Positions 55,840-64,000 of a DNA stretch of 64,000 bases are shown piece by piece. Under the pieces are notes generated by a model, which was not told the origin of the DNA, ran no database searches, and worked only from the letters and a program-made list of their open reading frames with translations. Source of the DNA: Nipponacmea schrenckii (taxonomy: Eukaryota > Mollusca > Gastropoda > Lottiidae); assembly GCA_030562195.1 (NCBI GenBank), contig JAUJPP010000007.1, forward strand, positions 34,013,208 to 34,077,207, written 5' to 3'. A program made the translations under genes and the position numbers. Position 1 is the first letter of the stretch. Every line of letters begins with the position of its first letter.

Positions 55840-56640
55840 GGTGACAAATATGAAAAACTTTTCCAGGGTACAAAGGTTACATCTTTTTGATATATTTGAG
55901 TATGATGATGAGCGTCCTAGAATTATCCACTTTATCTTATAGTCTTCGTTGTTTTTTTGTCCAAATGAATTTACTGAGTTCGGTGCTGTTTTGTAATCTC
56001 ATCTCGAAAAGATTGGCGATGGTTAGCGTATCTCGATTTAAATTCAGTATCTGTTAGTCCGACGTAGGTTTCTTGTTTATTATTTGCACTGACTGTGGCC
56101 TGGTAAACAATGCTGCGGGCCCGACATTCACCATTAAGTAGACAGTCTTGCTTCTGAAGGCAGTTGCATGGTTTATTATCATTTACTTTACGGATCGTTC
56201 TGGTCCCAGCATTATGTGAGTCTATCAGGTTTTTCATTGATGGCATACAGCTGTATGATACTTTTATAGTATTTCTGTTAATGATTGGTCGTAATATATG
56301 ATCGGGAGGGAAACAGCTATCGTTGGTTCTCACGTTATTATCATACGGAGGATTAAACCACGTTATTCTGCGTGACCGTTTCCATTTACTACGTTCCTTA
56401 GATTTAGCTGATTCGTTGTATTTCAGTCTGTAATCATAGCCACTTTCTGTGAGCGCGTTTTGATAAACATTTACAGCTTTGTTAAATTCCTGTTGGTCTG
56501 ACGAAATAGATGGTAATCAATGATTTACTCCAGATGGTATGGCCTTCAGTACAGATGGAGGATGGTTACTTTTGGCATTAACATAACGAGGAATATTGCC
56601 AGGTTTTAAATACGGGCAATGTTTACCGGTTCTTAAATTT
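55840..56640 (-). pseudogene. Penelope-like element: end of RT plus GIY-YIG endonuclease
   Basis: Minus strand. From about 56600, in shifting frames: NVYQNALTESGYDYRLKYNE, then KWKRSRRITWFNPPYDNNVR (the region after RT). The 56333-55971 frame continues with IINRNTIKVSYSCMPSMKNL, the Cys cluster CNCLQKQDCLLNGECRA, and SIVYQATV, TYVGLTDTEFKSRYANHRQS. IVYxATV...TYVGLT...FKxRYxNH is the GIY-YIG nuclease of Penelope-like elements, with the preceding zinc motif. The 3' half of the nuclease is present downstream but out of frame. 5'-truncated. Confidence 0.85.
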
Positions 56641-56691
56641 AATGTTACGTCCAAATAGTCTATTACTTTTTTGTTTGCGTCAAAACAGCAT

Positions 56692-56991
56692 CAAGTTGTT
56701 ATTTTCTGGTACGAAGAGTCGAATTGATCGAGAATTAATATATCCGCAATCAAAGAGCCGACAAAACAGTACAGTGAAGTTTTTCCTACGATCATGTTCG
56801 TGCAACCTTTGGTGGAAAACTGTATCCTGGTGTACTTCTAAGAATATCAGGTAACTCTTACAACGGTCAACTACTATAACTAGGCTTAGATTTTGCCCTA
56901 CCCCTCAACTCTAGGAGGGGTGGGGACGACTGGGCAAATCTTTTCTTCAAAAAGATATATAGGCCTATTATGCCACGTCCTTGATACCCTG
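56692..56991 (+). repeat. Segmental duplicate A, first copy
   Basis: About 300 bp (from CAAGTTGTTATTTTCTGG to GCCACGTCCTTGAT), repeated with few differences at 58921-59212. In copy 1 it is followed immediately by duplicate B (57.0-57.9 kb); in copy 2 about 2.3 kb intervene. No function recognised. Confidence 0.85.
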
Positions 56992-57019
56992 CAATTTGAA
57001 TTTGACATGTATCTTTAAC

Positions 57020-58173
57020 ACCAGAAGAAATATTGTTGAAATTACAGAATGAAGGTAGGCTATAATAGGAAGAGCTATTTTATAGAAATAATAAATAACT
57101 GAACATTTCAAACCTAATTGTAAAATATAAACTTAAAAAACGTTGAAGAGGTAAATCCAAAGTTTATTGTAATTTGACACCTGCTTTATAAAGTATTCAT
57201 ATTTACTATTGTAGGAGAAAATAACATAACAGTAATTGATAAAGGTAAGTTTATTTTTTAATCATTTGAATTTAAAGTGAATTATTATTGTTTTTTTTTA
57301 TATTTCACACAAAAATGTTGCAATTGCATTGTACAAAACAACAAATTTACATATTTCCTCAATCTACATCTTGTATTCTTCAATATTCATATTGTATAAA
57401 TATTACATCCATCAGTATGTCTCTTGATTGATTGAACAACCTGTAAAACTGAGATGAATCCCAAGGATATGAAAGGATATAAATACTTATTATTATTCTT
57501 CTGTTTACAGACGCATTAGATATTCAAACTGCATCAGAAGAAAAAAGAATAAAAGAAAAAAATAAATTAAACAGAGAAAACGACAGAAATATGGCACCAA
57601 AAAAAAAAAGTAGTCTTGGAAGAGATTGATGCCTGCCTAGAAATATCAAGAAATGAAAGAGGTCACTTAACCACCGCCCAAAAACAGCCAAGAAAGCAAT
57701 TCAATCAAGAAAGCCAAAGCTGTAAGGGATGTTCTCTAAAACAAAAGAAAATTGAGGAACTAGAAAAAATAATCAAGGCAAAAGAGGGTACGTTCGTTAC
57801 TAATAAGCTTATTATAAACTCCTCTTGGCTTTCCAAACAACTTCAAAAACTTTTTGAATTGTCATTACTTTCTAGTTAGCTGATCATTGCTTTATTAAGA
57901 CCCCATGCACATTAAAAGCACATGCTATGTGCTCACCTGACTACGCCCTGTCCACGATACACCTGCAGATGATGCGCTTACAGTCAAGAGCAATTAGCAC
58001 TGAGCAATTTTCTCTCGCCTTAACGTAGGTTAATCAGTCATCTTTTTGATCTTATTTACCATCATGATTTTAGTGACATAATGGTGGTTCATTTTCCAGA
58101 GAAAGAAGTCAATGAAAGTAAGGCAAAGCCCATGCCAGGATTTGTTGAAAAGGAGAACGCAGATAAATTTGGG
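57020..58173 (+). CDS. Coiled-coil gene fragment, copy 1, five exons
   Basis: Exons (acceptor/donor): 57020-57054 (reads EEILLKLQNE), 57215-57244 (ENNITVIDK), 57511 to about 57600 (ALDIQTASEEKRIKEKNKL), 57610-57787 (VVLEEIDACLEISRNERG ... CKGCSLKQKKIEELEKII), 58100-58173 (KEVNESKAKPMPGFVEKE). All joints keep phase, which is strong support. The third and fourth are one exon broken by an A run (57599-57609) that is one base off for continuity. The product is Lys/Glu-rich, probably coiled coil, with a CxxC pair. I do not recognise it. Upstream and downstream parts are not identified; duplicated at 61.5-62.5 kb. Confidence 0.52.
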
Positions 58174-58920
58174 GTATGTTTTATTTTATATTTCATAACA
58201 AAATGCAGATACCTAAAACTATGCTGATGTATGATCATGATATTTTAAGCTAAATAGTTTTTGTCAAAGCTAAAAGAATAGGGCAATTCTCAGTGGCAAC
58301 TATAAATTAAGAAGGAAACGTTTTTCGTTGTCTTCGAAAGTACTAGAATTTCACAAAAATCGCATAATCCCTAATATACTTTATCGTTCTATATATGAGT
58401 GTTTCCTATAAAGGTATTAATAGGGACTCAATAAATATGATCTATATCCAAATTTTTAAAAATGTGAATCAAAACTCGACTTGACAATGAAAGACTAAAA
58501 GTGTTTCTATATTTGTTAAAATTCTGAATATCATTGAATTTCTCTATAAAATAATTTTAAACTTGTTTATTTCAAAGACAATGAGACCAACATATAATTT
58601 TTATATTTATCTTCAGATACCTTGAAAATAAAATTGTCAGGTTTTATATGTTCAGTTGTTTGAATCTTAGATGGCATAATTATTTTGCTTAGATTAAGGC
58701 AAGGTACATTACGGGACATATTAATAGCGTTCATCGAAAAATAACTAGTTCATTGAAGAAATTGATAATAGAAATGCAAATATTAGGTAATATTCAATGC
58801 ATTCGTTTGTCGTTTTCAGATGGTTGAGTTAGTGGTTGACATCATAAGTTTACTGTTAGTGTTAGATTCCGACCAAGACGACGACAAAGAGTCAAAGACT
58901 CTTGACACGATAAAATGAGT
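58174..58920. other. Intron-like stretch, no gene recognised
   Basis: AT-rich and without repeats. It follows a good donor (GTATGT at 58174), so it is probably intron of the coiled-coil gene. Confidence 0.45.
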
Positions 58921-59212
58921 CCAAGTTGTGTTATTTTCTGGTACGAAGAGTCGAATTGATCGAGAATTAATATATCCGCAAGAGCCGACTAAACAGTACA
59001 GTGAAGTTTTTCCTACGAACATGTTCGTGCAACCTTTGGTGGAAAACTGTATCCTGGTGTACTTCTAAGAATATCAGGTAACTCTTACAACGGTCAACTA
59101 CTATAACTAGGCTTAGATTTTGCCCTACCCCTCAACTCTAGGAGGGGTGGGGACGACTGGGCAAATCTTTTCTTCAAAAAGATATATAGGCCTATTATGC
59201 CACGTCCTTGAT
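58921..59212 (+). repeat. Segmental duplicate A, second copy
   Basis: Near-identical to 56692-56991. A small deletion around 58980 (CCGCAAGAGCCGACTAAACA, against CCGCAATCAAAGAGCC in copy 1) and a few substitutions are the only differences. A C/T-rich run follows (59212-59248). Confidence 0.85.
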
Positions 59213-59249
59213 CCCCTTCCGCCTCCTCCTCCCCCCACCCCCTCCTCCC

Positions 59250-60000
59250 AAACTGCCCACAGTGAAAACGGGAAGACAAAGATGATAGATAATTTTTTTC
59301 AAGAAAATGTTTTAATTTCAAAGAACGATAATTGGGAGAGCAAAATATAAAATATAAAAAAAGAATAAATAAAAGATAAAAAGATTTATAAAGAATAATA
59401 AATAGATCTAGATCTAGGCCTAGATCTAGTCTAATAAAAAATAAAGAATACGATGAGCAAATTGATACAGAAAAATAAATATTTTGAAAAAAAGAATAAT
59501 AATGATATAGATCTAGATCTAGTCTATATCTAAATTATTTATTTAAATAGAAAATTCGGGCGCAACCCTGTTCTCCAACCCTAAGGACTAAAAAAAATTA
59601 TTCAATAGAAAAATAACTAGAGACCTCTAAACCAATAAGGTCACGCCGTAGAACATGGTGCGAAGTCTTATGTTTTTAAGAAGGCCGTTTAACGGTAAGC
59701 AAACATCAGAAACTCAGAAGAAAAAAAAAACATTACGAAAACAAAGCAGGGCGTTTCTAAGAAATTTTGATTGAAATAAATAAACTAGATCTAGATCTAA
59801 TCCGCTTACCTTACAAGTTATGGAAAAGATATTTAAAAAAAAAAAAAAAAAGACTAATAAGAAAGACTAAAGAAACTTGAAGAGAATATAGATCTGCCTA
59901 CATTTTATACTTATAGAAAAGAAAATTTTTATTCAAAAATATCATTGATATACAAATAATAAGTGAATTTTTTAAATGGACCTAAACATTTAAATATATA
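59250..60000. other. AT-rich stretch with AGATCT-type short repeats
   Basis: CTAGATCTAGGCCTAGATCT-like palindromic runs at about 59404-59440 and 59508-59535, and several A runs. No coding potential seen. It ends in a TA microsatellite at about 59993-60012. Confidence 0.5.
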
Positions 60001-60130
60001 TATATATATATTAATATATTTATATGAAATATGAAAAAATCCAGGATAATCTTCCAGAGTGCTCTACGTGCACATCCACGGAGCTTTATAGATGATTAGA
60101 AAACGAACAATTTCACATAAACATTAAGTT

Positions 60131-60179
60131 TTCTCAACAGTCTGTTTCGTAGTAGATTTGCTACCACTCGTCAGGAGAA
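60131..60179 (-). ncRNA. Hammerhead ribozyme (type I, minimal stem III) of a Penelope-like element
   Basis: On the minus strand: stem I strand TTCTC, core CTGACGA, stem II GTGGTAG/CTACTAC (one G-U pair) closed by CAAAT, core GAAA, stem III ACA/TGT with loop GAC, then T and the second stem I strand GAGAA. All invariant core bases are present and all three helices close. Cleavage would follow GUU. It lies about 65 bp after the stop codon of the GIY-YIG ORF, which is where minimal type I hammerheads are known in Penelope-like elements. GUU is a less favourable cleavage triplet than GUC. Confidence 0.85.
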
Positions 60180-60243
60180 CAAGACGGTTTGGTTTGAAAT
60201 ATTGCTATGCATGCACGTGGGCACAGTAACTACACAAGGTGAA

Positions 60244-60744
60244 TTAGACGTCATTTTGTAGGAGAAATTTGCGTGAATGGCGACACGTGCTGATTAGCTC
60301 CGAACGTTTGTTTAAGGTTGATTTTTCAGGGTGACAAATGATGAAAAACTTTTCCAGGGTACAAAGGTTACATCTTTTTGATATATTTGAGTATGATGAT
60401 GAGCGTCCTAGAATTTTCCACTTTATCTTATAGTCTTCGTTGTTTTTTTTCAAAGTCCAAATGAATTTACTGAGTTCGGTGCTGTTTTTTAATCTCTCAT
60501 CTCGAAAAGATTGGCGATGGTTAGCGTATCTCGATTTAAATTCAGTATCTGTTAGTCCGACGTAGGTTTCTTGTTTATTATTTGCACTGACTGTGGCCTG
60601 GTAAACAATGCTGCGGGCCCGACATTCACCATTTAGTGGACAGTCTTGCTTCTGACGGCAGTTGCATGGTTTATTATCATTTACTTTACGTATCGTTCTG
60701 GTCGCAGCATTATGTGAATCTATCAGGTTTTTCATTGATGGCAT
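60244..60744 (-). CDS. GIY-YIG endonuclease domain of a Penelope-like element
   Basis: Minus-strand ORF of 166 codons. It has a Cys cluster CNCRQKQDCPLNGECRARS, then IVYQATVSANNKQETYVGLT, EFKSRYANHRQSFRDERLKN, STELSKFIWTLKKNNEDYKI and KWKILGRSSSYSNISKRCNL, ending with LNKRSELISTCRHSRKFLL. This is the complete C-terminal nuclease of a Penelope-like element: the GIY and YIG equivalents (IVY...YVG), the arginine of KSRYANH and the downstream glutamate in STELSKFIW are all visible. The nuclease is thought to nick target DNA for priming. The reverse transcriptase is absent because of 5' truncation, so the start codon is only the first methionine in the remnant. Confidence 0.88.
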   Translation of the reverse strand: MPSMKNLIDSHNAATRTIRKVNDNKPCNCRQKQDCPLNGECRARSIVYQATVSANNKQETYVGLTDTEFKSRYANHRQSFRDERLKNSTELSKFIWTLKKNNEDYKIKWKILGRSSSYSNISKRCNLCTLEKFFIICHPEKSTLNKRSELISTCRHSRKFLLQNDV

Positions 60745-60799
60745 ACAGCTGTATGATACTTTTATAGTATTTCTGTTAATGATTAATATATATATATAT

Positions 60800-61149
60800 C
60801 ATAAATTATATATTCTTTGATTCTTTTAAAAAAAAAAGGTCAGGCTACATATAATATTTTTATTGAATTATTATTGAAAATTACATTTTTAATAAAGAAA
60901 AAAAAAAGAACTTTACTTCACTTTTTTTGATGGACCGAAAATCCAAAAAAAAAAAAATTTATTCATAGTGACAGGATTTTAAACATATAAAGTTGAAATA
61001 AAGTCAGGGCCTAATATTTTTTAGTAGCGAGATTGTCAACAAGAAATTTAAGGTACCGGTATTAGTTTTTAATTTTGAGATAATTTCTTTGAAACAAAAT
61101 TATATTTTCATATAACGTGTTTTTGACTTATGAACATAAATTTTATGAT
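60800..61149. other. AT-rich stretch with homopolymers
   Basis: No coding or repeat-end features, only A and T runs. Confidence 0.5.
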
Positions 61150-61395
61150 GAAAAAATAAATAGTTTTATACGTATGGTTTCCGTGCCTTTTCACTGGCTG
61201 CAACCAATGTTTGGAATAATCTCCTTGTGTCCTCAGAAAGTCTTAAATCCTAGCGAACACACAAAATGTTCAAGAACAAAGTGAAAACTGTTTTATTTAA
61301 CTCTTGTTAGTCTCTATACCTCTTTTTTGTTCCACATTCTGTGTGGAGTTTAGCGCTATATAAATATACACATTATTATTATTATTATTCTATCA
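61150..61395 (+). mobile_element. 3' tail of a 5'-truncated non-LTR retrotransposon
   Basis: The end of an ORF2 is readable (FSLAATNVWNNLLVSSESLK, then KNKVKTVLF in a neighbouring frame), the usual C-terminus of CR1/Jockey-like proteins. It is followed by TTTAGCGCTATATAAATA and a run of ATT at 61373-61390. Its sequence is different from the LINE at 32.6-35.8 kb. Confidence 0.72.
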
Positions 61396-61527
61396 TATGC
61401 CAAGAAAGCTTCGATATGGACCACAGCCACTCTATTAGAAATAATAAAAAAAAGTTTTGAATAGACAAAGATGAAATTGAAAGTTTTAAACAAGAATACA
61501 TGTATCAATTATTTTTTTTCCAGATAG

Positions 61528-62461
61528 CAAGATTGAGCTTCAAAAGATCGAAGAATCGCTTATGCGTTTGCAATTAGAATTTGACATGTATCTTTAACAC
61601 CAGAAGAAATATTGTTGAAATTACAGAATGAAGGTAGGCTATAATAGGAAGAGCTATTTTATAGAAATAATAAATAACTGAACATTTCAAACCTAAATGT
61701 AAAATATAAGCTTAAAAAACTTAAAAGAGGTAAATCCAAAGTTTATTGTAATTTGACACCTGCTTTATAAAGTATTCATATTTACTATTGTAGGAGAAAA
61801 TAACATAACAGTAATTGATAAAGGTAAGTTTATTTTTTAATCATTTGAATCATTATTGTTATTTTTATATTTCACACAAAAATGTTGCAATTGTATTGTA
61901 CTCAGCAAAACAACAAATTTACATATTTCCTCAATCTACATGTACATCTTGTATTCTTCAATATTCATATTGTATAAATATTACATTGATCAGTATGTGT
62001 CTTGATTGATTGAACAACCTGTAAAACCGAGAAGATGAATCCCAAGGATATGAAAGGATATAAATACTTATTATTATTCTTCTGTTTACAGACGCATTAG
62101 ATATCCAAACTGCATCAGAAGAAAAAAGAATAAAAGAAAAAAATAAATTAAACAGAGAAAACGAAAGAAATATGGCACAAAAAAAAAAAAAGTAGTCTTG
62201 GAAGAGATTGATGCCTGCCTAGAAATATCAAGAAATGAAAGAGGTCACTTAACCACCGCCCAAAAACAGCCAAGAAAGCAATTCAATCAAGAAAGCCAAA
62301 GCTGCAAGGGATGTTCTCTAAAACAAAAGAAAATTGAGGAACTAGAAAAAATAATCAAGGTTAAAGAGGGTACGTTCGTTACTAATAAGCTTATTATAAA
62401 CTCCTCTTGGCTTTCCAAACAACTTCAAAAACTTTTTGAATTGTCATTACTTTCTGGTTAG
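61528..62461 (+). pseudogene. Coiled-coil gene fragment, copy 2
   Basis: A near-identical copy of 56995-57890, preceded by an exon not in copy 1: acceptor TTTTTCCAG, then SKIELQKIEESLMRLQLEF and DMYL stop. The exons equivalent to copy 1 follow with the same splice sites. The A run before VVLEEIDACL has 13 A after GGCAC, against C plus 11 A in copy 1; neither length keeps the frame. The last exon of copy 1 (KEVNESKAK) has no counterpart because an LTR element is inserted at 62476, 15 bp after the similarity to the intron begins. Confidence 0.55.
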
Positions 62462-62475
62462 CTGATCATTGCTTT

Positions 62476-62667
62476 TGTTCTGTTGGGGTCGATGTGTAAA
62501 GGGATAACTCGGATTAGAAGATTAAATACACTATCAAATTAAGACCACCATCTTTATTTAGGCTCACATAGCCACCTATCTCCTAAGGGAGATCACTCAT
62601 ACATGCAATACATATATTTCAGACCACAATATAGAAATATGATAGACCAGGATAATACAATATGACA
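62476..62667 (-). mobile_element. 3' LTR of a Ty3/Gypsy-like element
   Basis: 192 bp with ends TGTCATATTG and CAGAACA on the minus strand (TG...CA type). The minus-strand polypurine tract CTTTAAGAGGGGGGGA (62668-62683) abuts its start. The left border is confirmed because copy 1 of the duplicate continues without the insertion at about 57895. The 5' LTR lies beyond the window. Confidence 0.82.
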
Positions 62668-62683
62668 TCCCCCCCTCTTAAAG

Positions 62684-63246
62684 ATGGCCCCCAGGCAAGA
62701 AAAACAACCAAAGAAAAAAAACAAATTAACACAAACACTCACAGAAACACACCATTTAAAATAGGAACAATGAACTATAACCTAGTAATTGAACTGTAAA
62801 ATGCAAACAGGAAAAGGAACATTTGTACATGAAACTGTGTATTATGAGAATACACAATATAAAATAATATATTTGATGACTGTTACAAGCACTGCTCCAA
62901 CCTGTCTAATTGATATCATGCTATACAATGTAGGCGTATATCTGCACTTCCAGATTTTGTCATACAATACAAAATTTGAAGAAATGATAAATAATTCAAC
63001 AAGGTTTACTTGTAAACAACATCTAATCCTTTCGCAAATTACCGGTAACACATATTTTCTTGTTTAAAATTAAATTGTCAACTATATGGAATAGAACAAT
63101 ATCATTGTCTACAGTTATCCATTCACTGATCCCAACATCAGGAAAGTCTGTAAGAACCTGAAGATGACCACAGTGGAATCTGGCTCGTTGGAGAAGCAGG
63201 TAATCACTTTGAGAAATATTGGAATCTTTCCTGTGACTTAATCGAG
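62684..63246 (-). other. 3' non-coding part of the LTR element
   Basis: It lies between the polypurine tract and the end of pol. The open frame at 63256-63023 (ARFHCGHLQVLTDFPDVGIS) may continue the pol protein or belong to a short extra ORF. Its function is not recognised. Confidence 0.45.
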
Positions 63247-64000
63247 TTAAAGACACTCAGAAGCAACAGCATTACATTCAGTATACTGGTTAAGAGTGAA
63301 ATCTACAGGTGTAGTGAACCTGTTAAAGATAACGTCTCTCTCATTAAGAGGAGATACAACACAACCATTTTCGTCTGTGTATTCAATATCTACTGCAGAA
63401 CAAGTATTAAGTGAAGCAGCACCAGCTGAAATATCACCTAATCTATCTTTGAGATCTTTGATATTATCAATTCTTGTATTAGGATAGCTGGACCTCACGA
63501 AACAAGGTTTGAGGCGGTTGATGGAATACACCTCTTGAAGAACCTTCCCTTCAAGGGTAGATAACACATAATGTGTCCTGTCAAGAATCTGATGAATCAC
63601 CAAAGGGCCACACCAATCAGCTTTGATTTTTCTTGAATTAGCCAAAAGGCTGAAGAAGATGGCTTTAAAACAAAGACAAGTTGTCCTAAAGTGTAGATGG
63701 GATTGCGACTTAAACTGTGAGCAATGCTGATATTTTGAGATTCTTGTTGTTTCCTCTGTAGATTCATAATTGTACTAGAAATGGCATCAAATTTCTTCTT
63801 CAAATGATCAGCATATTCAGCATAAGACTTACTCACTGCAAGGACCAATTAAGAGACGTCCGGTTCTTGGGTTGTTTACCGAAGACTAACTCATATGGGC
63901 TAAAATTTCCCAACTGTGGTGAAACAAAGGAATTGTAGGCATAGCTACACGTAGAAACATAACGTACCCAATCAGTACCGTATTGATTATGGTTATACTT
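63247..64000 (-). pseudogene. Ty3/Gypsy-like pol, integrase C-terminal part (runs off the window)
   Basis: Minus strand, in three frames. From the window edge: YGTDWVRYVSTCSYAYNSFV, then SPQLGNFSPYELVFGKQPKN, the end of the integrase core. The 63848-63597 frame has KSYAEYADHLKKKFDAISST and NPIYTLGQLVFVLKP, and the 63645-63247 frame has KADWCGPLVIHQILDRTHYV, then LQEVYSINRLKPCFVR, the integrase C-terminal GPF-type module. Frame changes near 63845 and 63650 are single bases, the second at a T run (63655-63658), so sequencing error or true decay are both possible. Orientation agrees with the LTR and polypurine tract. Confidence 0.8.

Larger units (their letters stand above)
60020..60783 (-). mobile_element. 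Penelope-like element, 5'-truncated, between TA microsatellites
   Basis: It contains an intact GIY-YIG ORF end and a hammerhead ribozyme downstream. TA-rich microsatellite lies on both sides (59993-60012 and 60783-60799), consistent with insertion into a TA run followed by 5' truncation. The coding part is 98-99% identical by eye to 55840-56330. Confidence 0.75.

Noticed and set aside
59120..59350. Pro-rich ORF near 59.2 kb
   Set aside because: It comes from a C/T-rich run after duplicate A; not conserved in the first copy.

Overview
The window looks like AT-rich, repeat-dominated animal nuclear DNA, most likely from a bivalve mollusc. There is no operon structure. Coding stretches are short exons with GT/AG borders, and mobile elements occupy well over half of the sequence. 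The strongest lineage clue is the abundance of 'pearl'-type elements: a left hairpin, a CCGT-type microsatellite, tandem core repeats of about 160 bp and a right terminal hairpin. Elements of this architecture are known from oysters, mussels and clams and belong to the non-autonomous Helentron-like (HINE) rolling-circle elements.

Layout. 1-11.6 kb: two phase-compatible exons of a FAN/NSMAF-like gene (105-183, 11451-11585), separated by an intron filled with a deep nest. Within it, a Harbinger-like TIR element contains a HINE; a 5-bp-TSD hAT-like element sits inside that HINE's terminal hairpin; the hAT-like element contains another HINE, which contains a further HINE. Two copies of a 1.6-1.9 kb Harbinger-type element (TSD TAA or TTA) are also here. 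11.8-22.2 kb: three more HINE blocks and loose core-repeat arrays; the last block splits a minus-strand exon. 22.5-24.4 kb: a TA-flanked TIR element with GC-rich palindromes. 25.0-29.2 kb: four exons of a SAM-domain gene. 29.9-40.9 kb: a broken tyrosine-recombinase retroelement (DIRS/Ngaro-like) on the minus strand, with SGNH-like domain, gag, end of RT, RNase H and YR, interrupted by an internally deleted LINE (32.6-35.8 kb) and by an unidentified minus-strand gene. 41.7-42.8 kb: two fold-back elements and a short tandem array. 43.8-51.3 kb: an AGTAGC-rich satellite split by two HINE insertions, one of which holds a nested HINE. 51.4-54.5 kb: a decayed EnSpm/CACTA-type transposase gene (minus). 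55-60.8 kb: Penelope-like GIY-YIG fragments; one is followed by a well-formed hammerhead ribozyme. 57.0-58.2 and 61.5-62.5 kb: a duplicated coiled-coil gene fragment. 62.5-64.0 kb: the 3' end of a Ty3/Gypsy-like LTR element (minus) that runs off the window.

The most informative result comes from elements inserted into repeats whose uninterrupted sequence is also present. Four HINE insertions can be compared with their empty sites, and all four fit one rule: insertion in a short T tract with no target-site duplication. A second family (49.5-50.7 kb) keeps the same architecture but has different hairpin sequences with conserved pairing. Several stretches (about 12.5-12.8, 16.4-17.3, 20.8-21.6 and 54.95-55.83 kb) look like error-rich consensus rather than biology. 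Several frameshifts lie in or next to homopolymers, so pseudogene calls based on single-base shifts are provisional. All identifications rest on reading the sequence; no database search was made.
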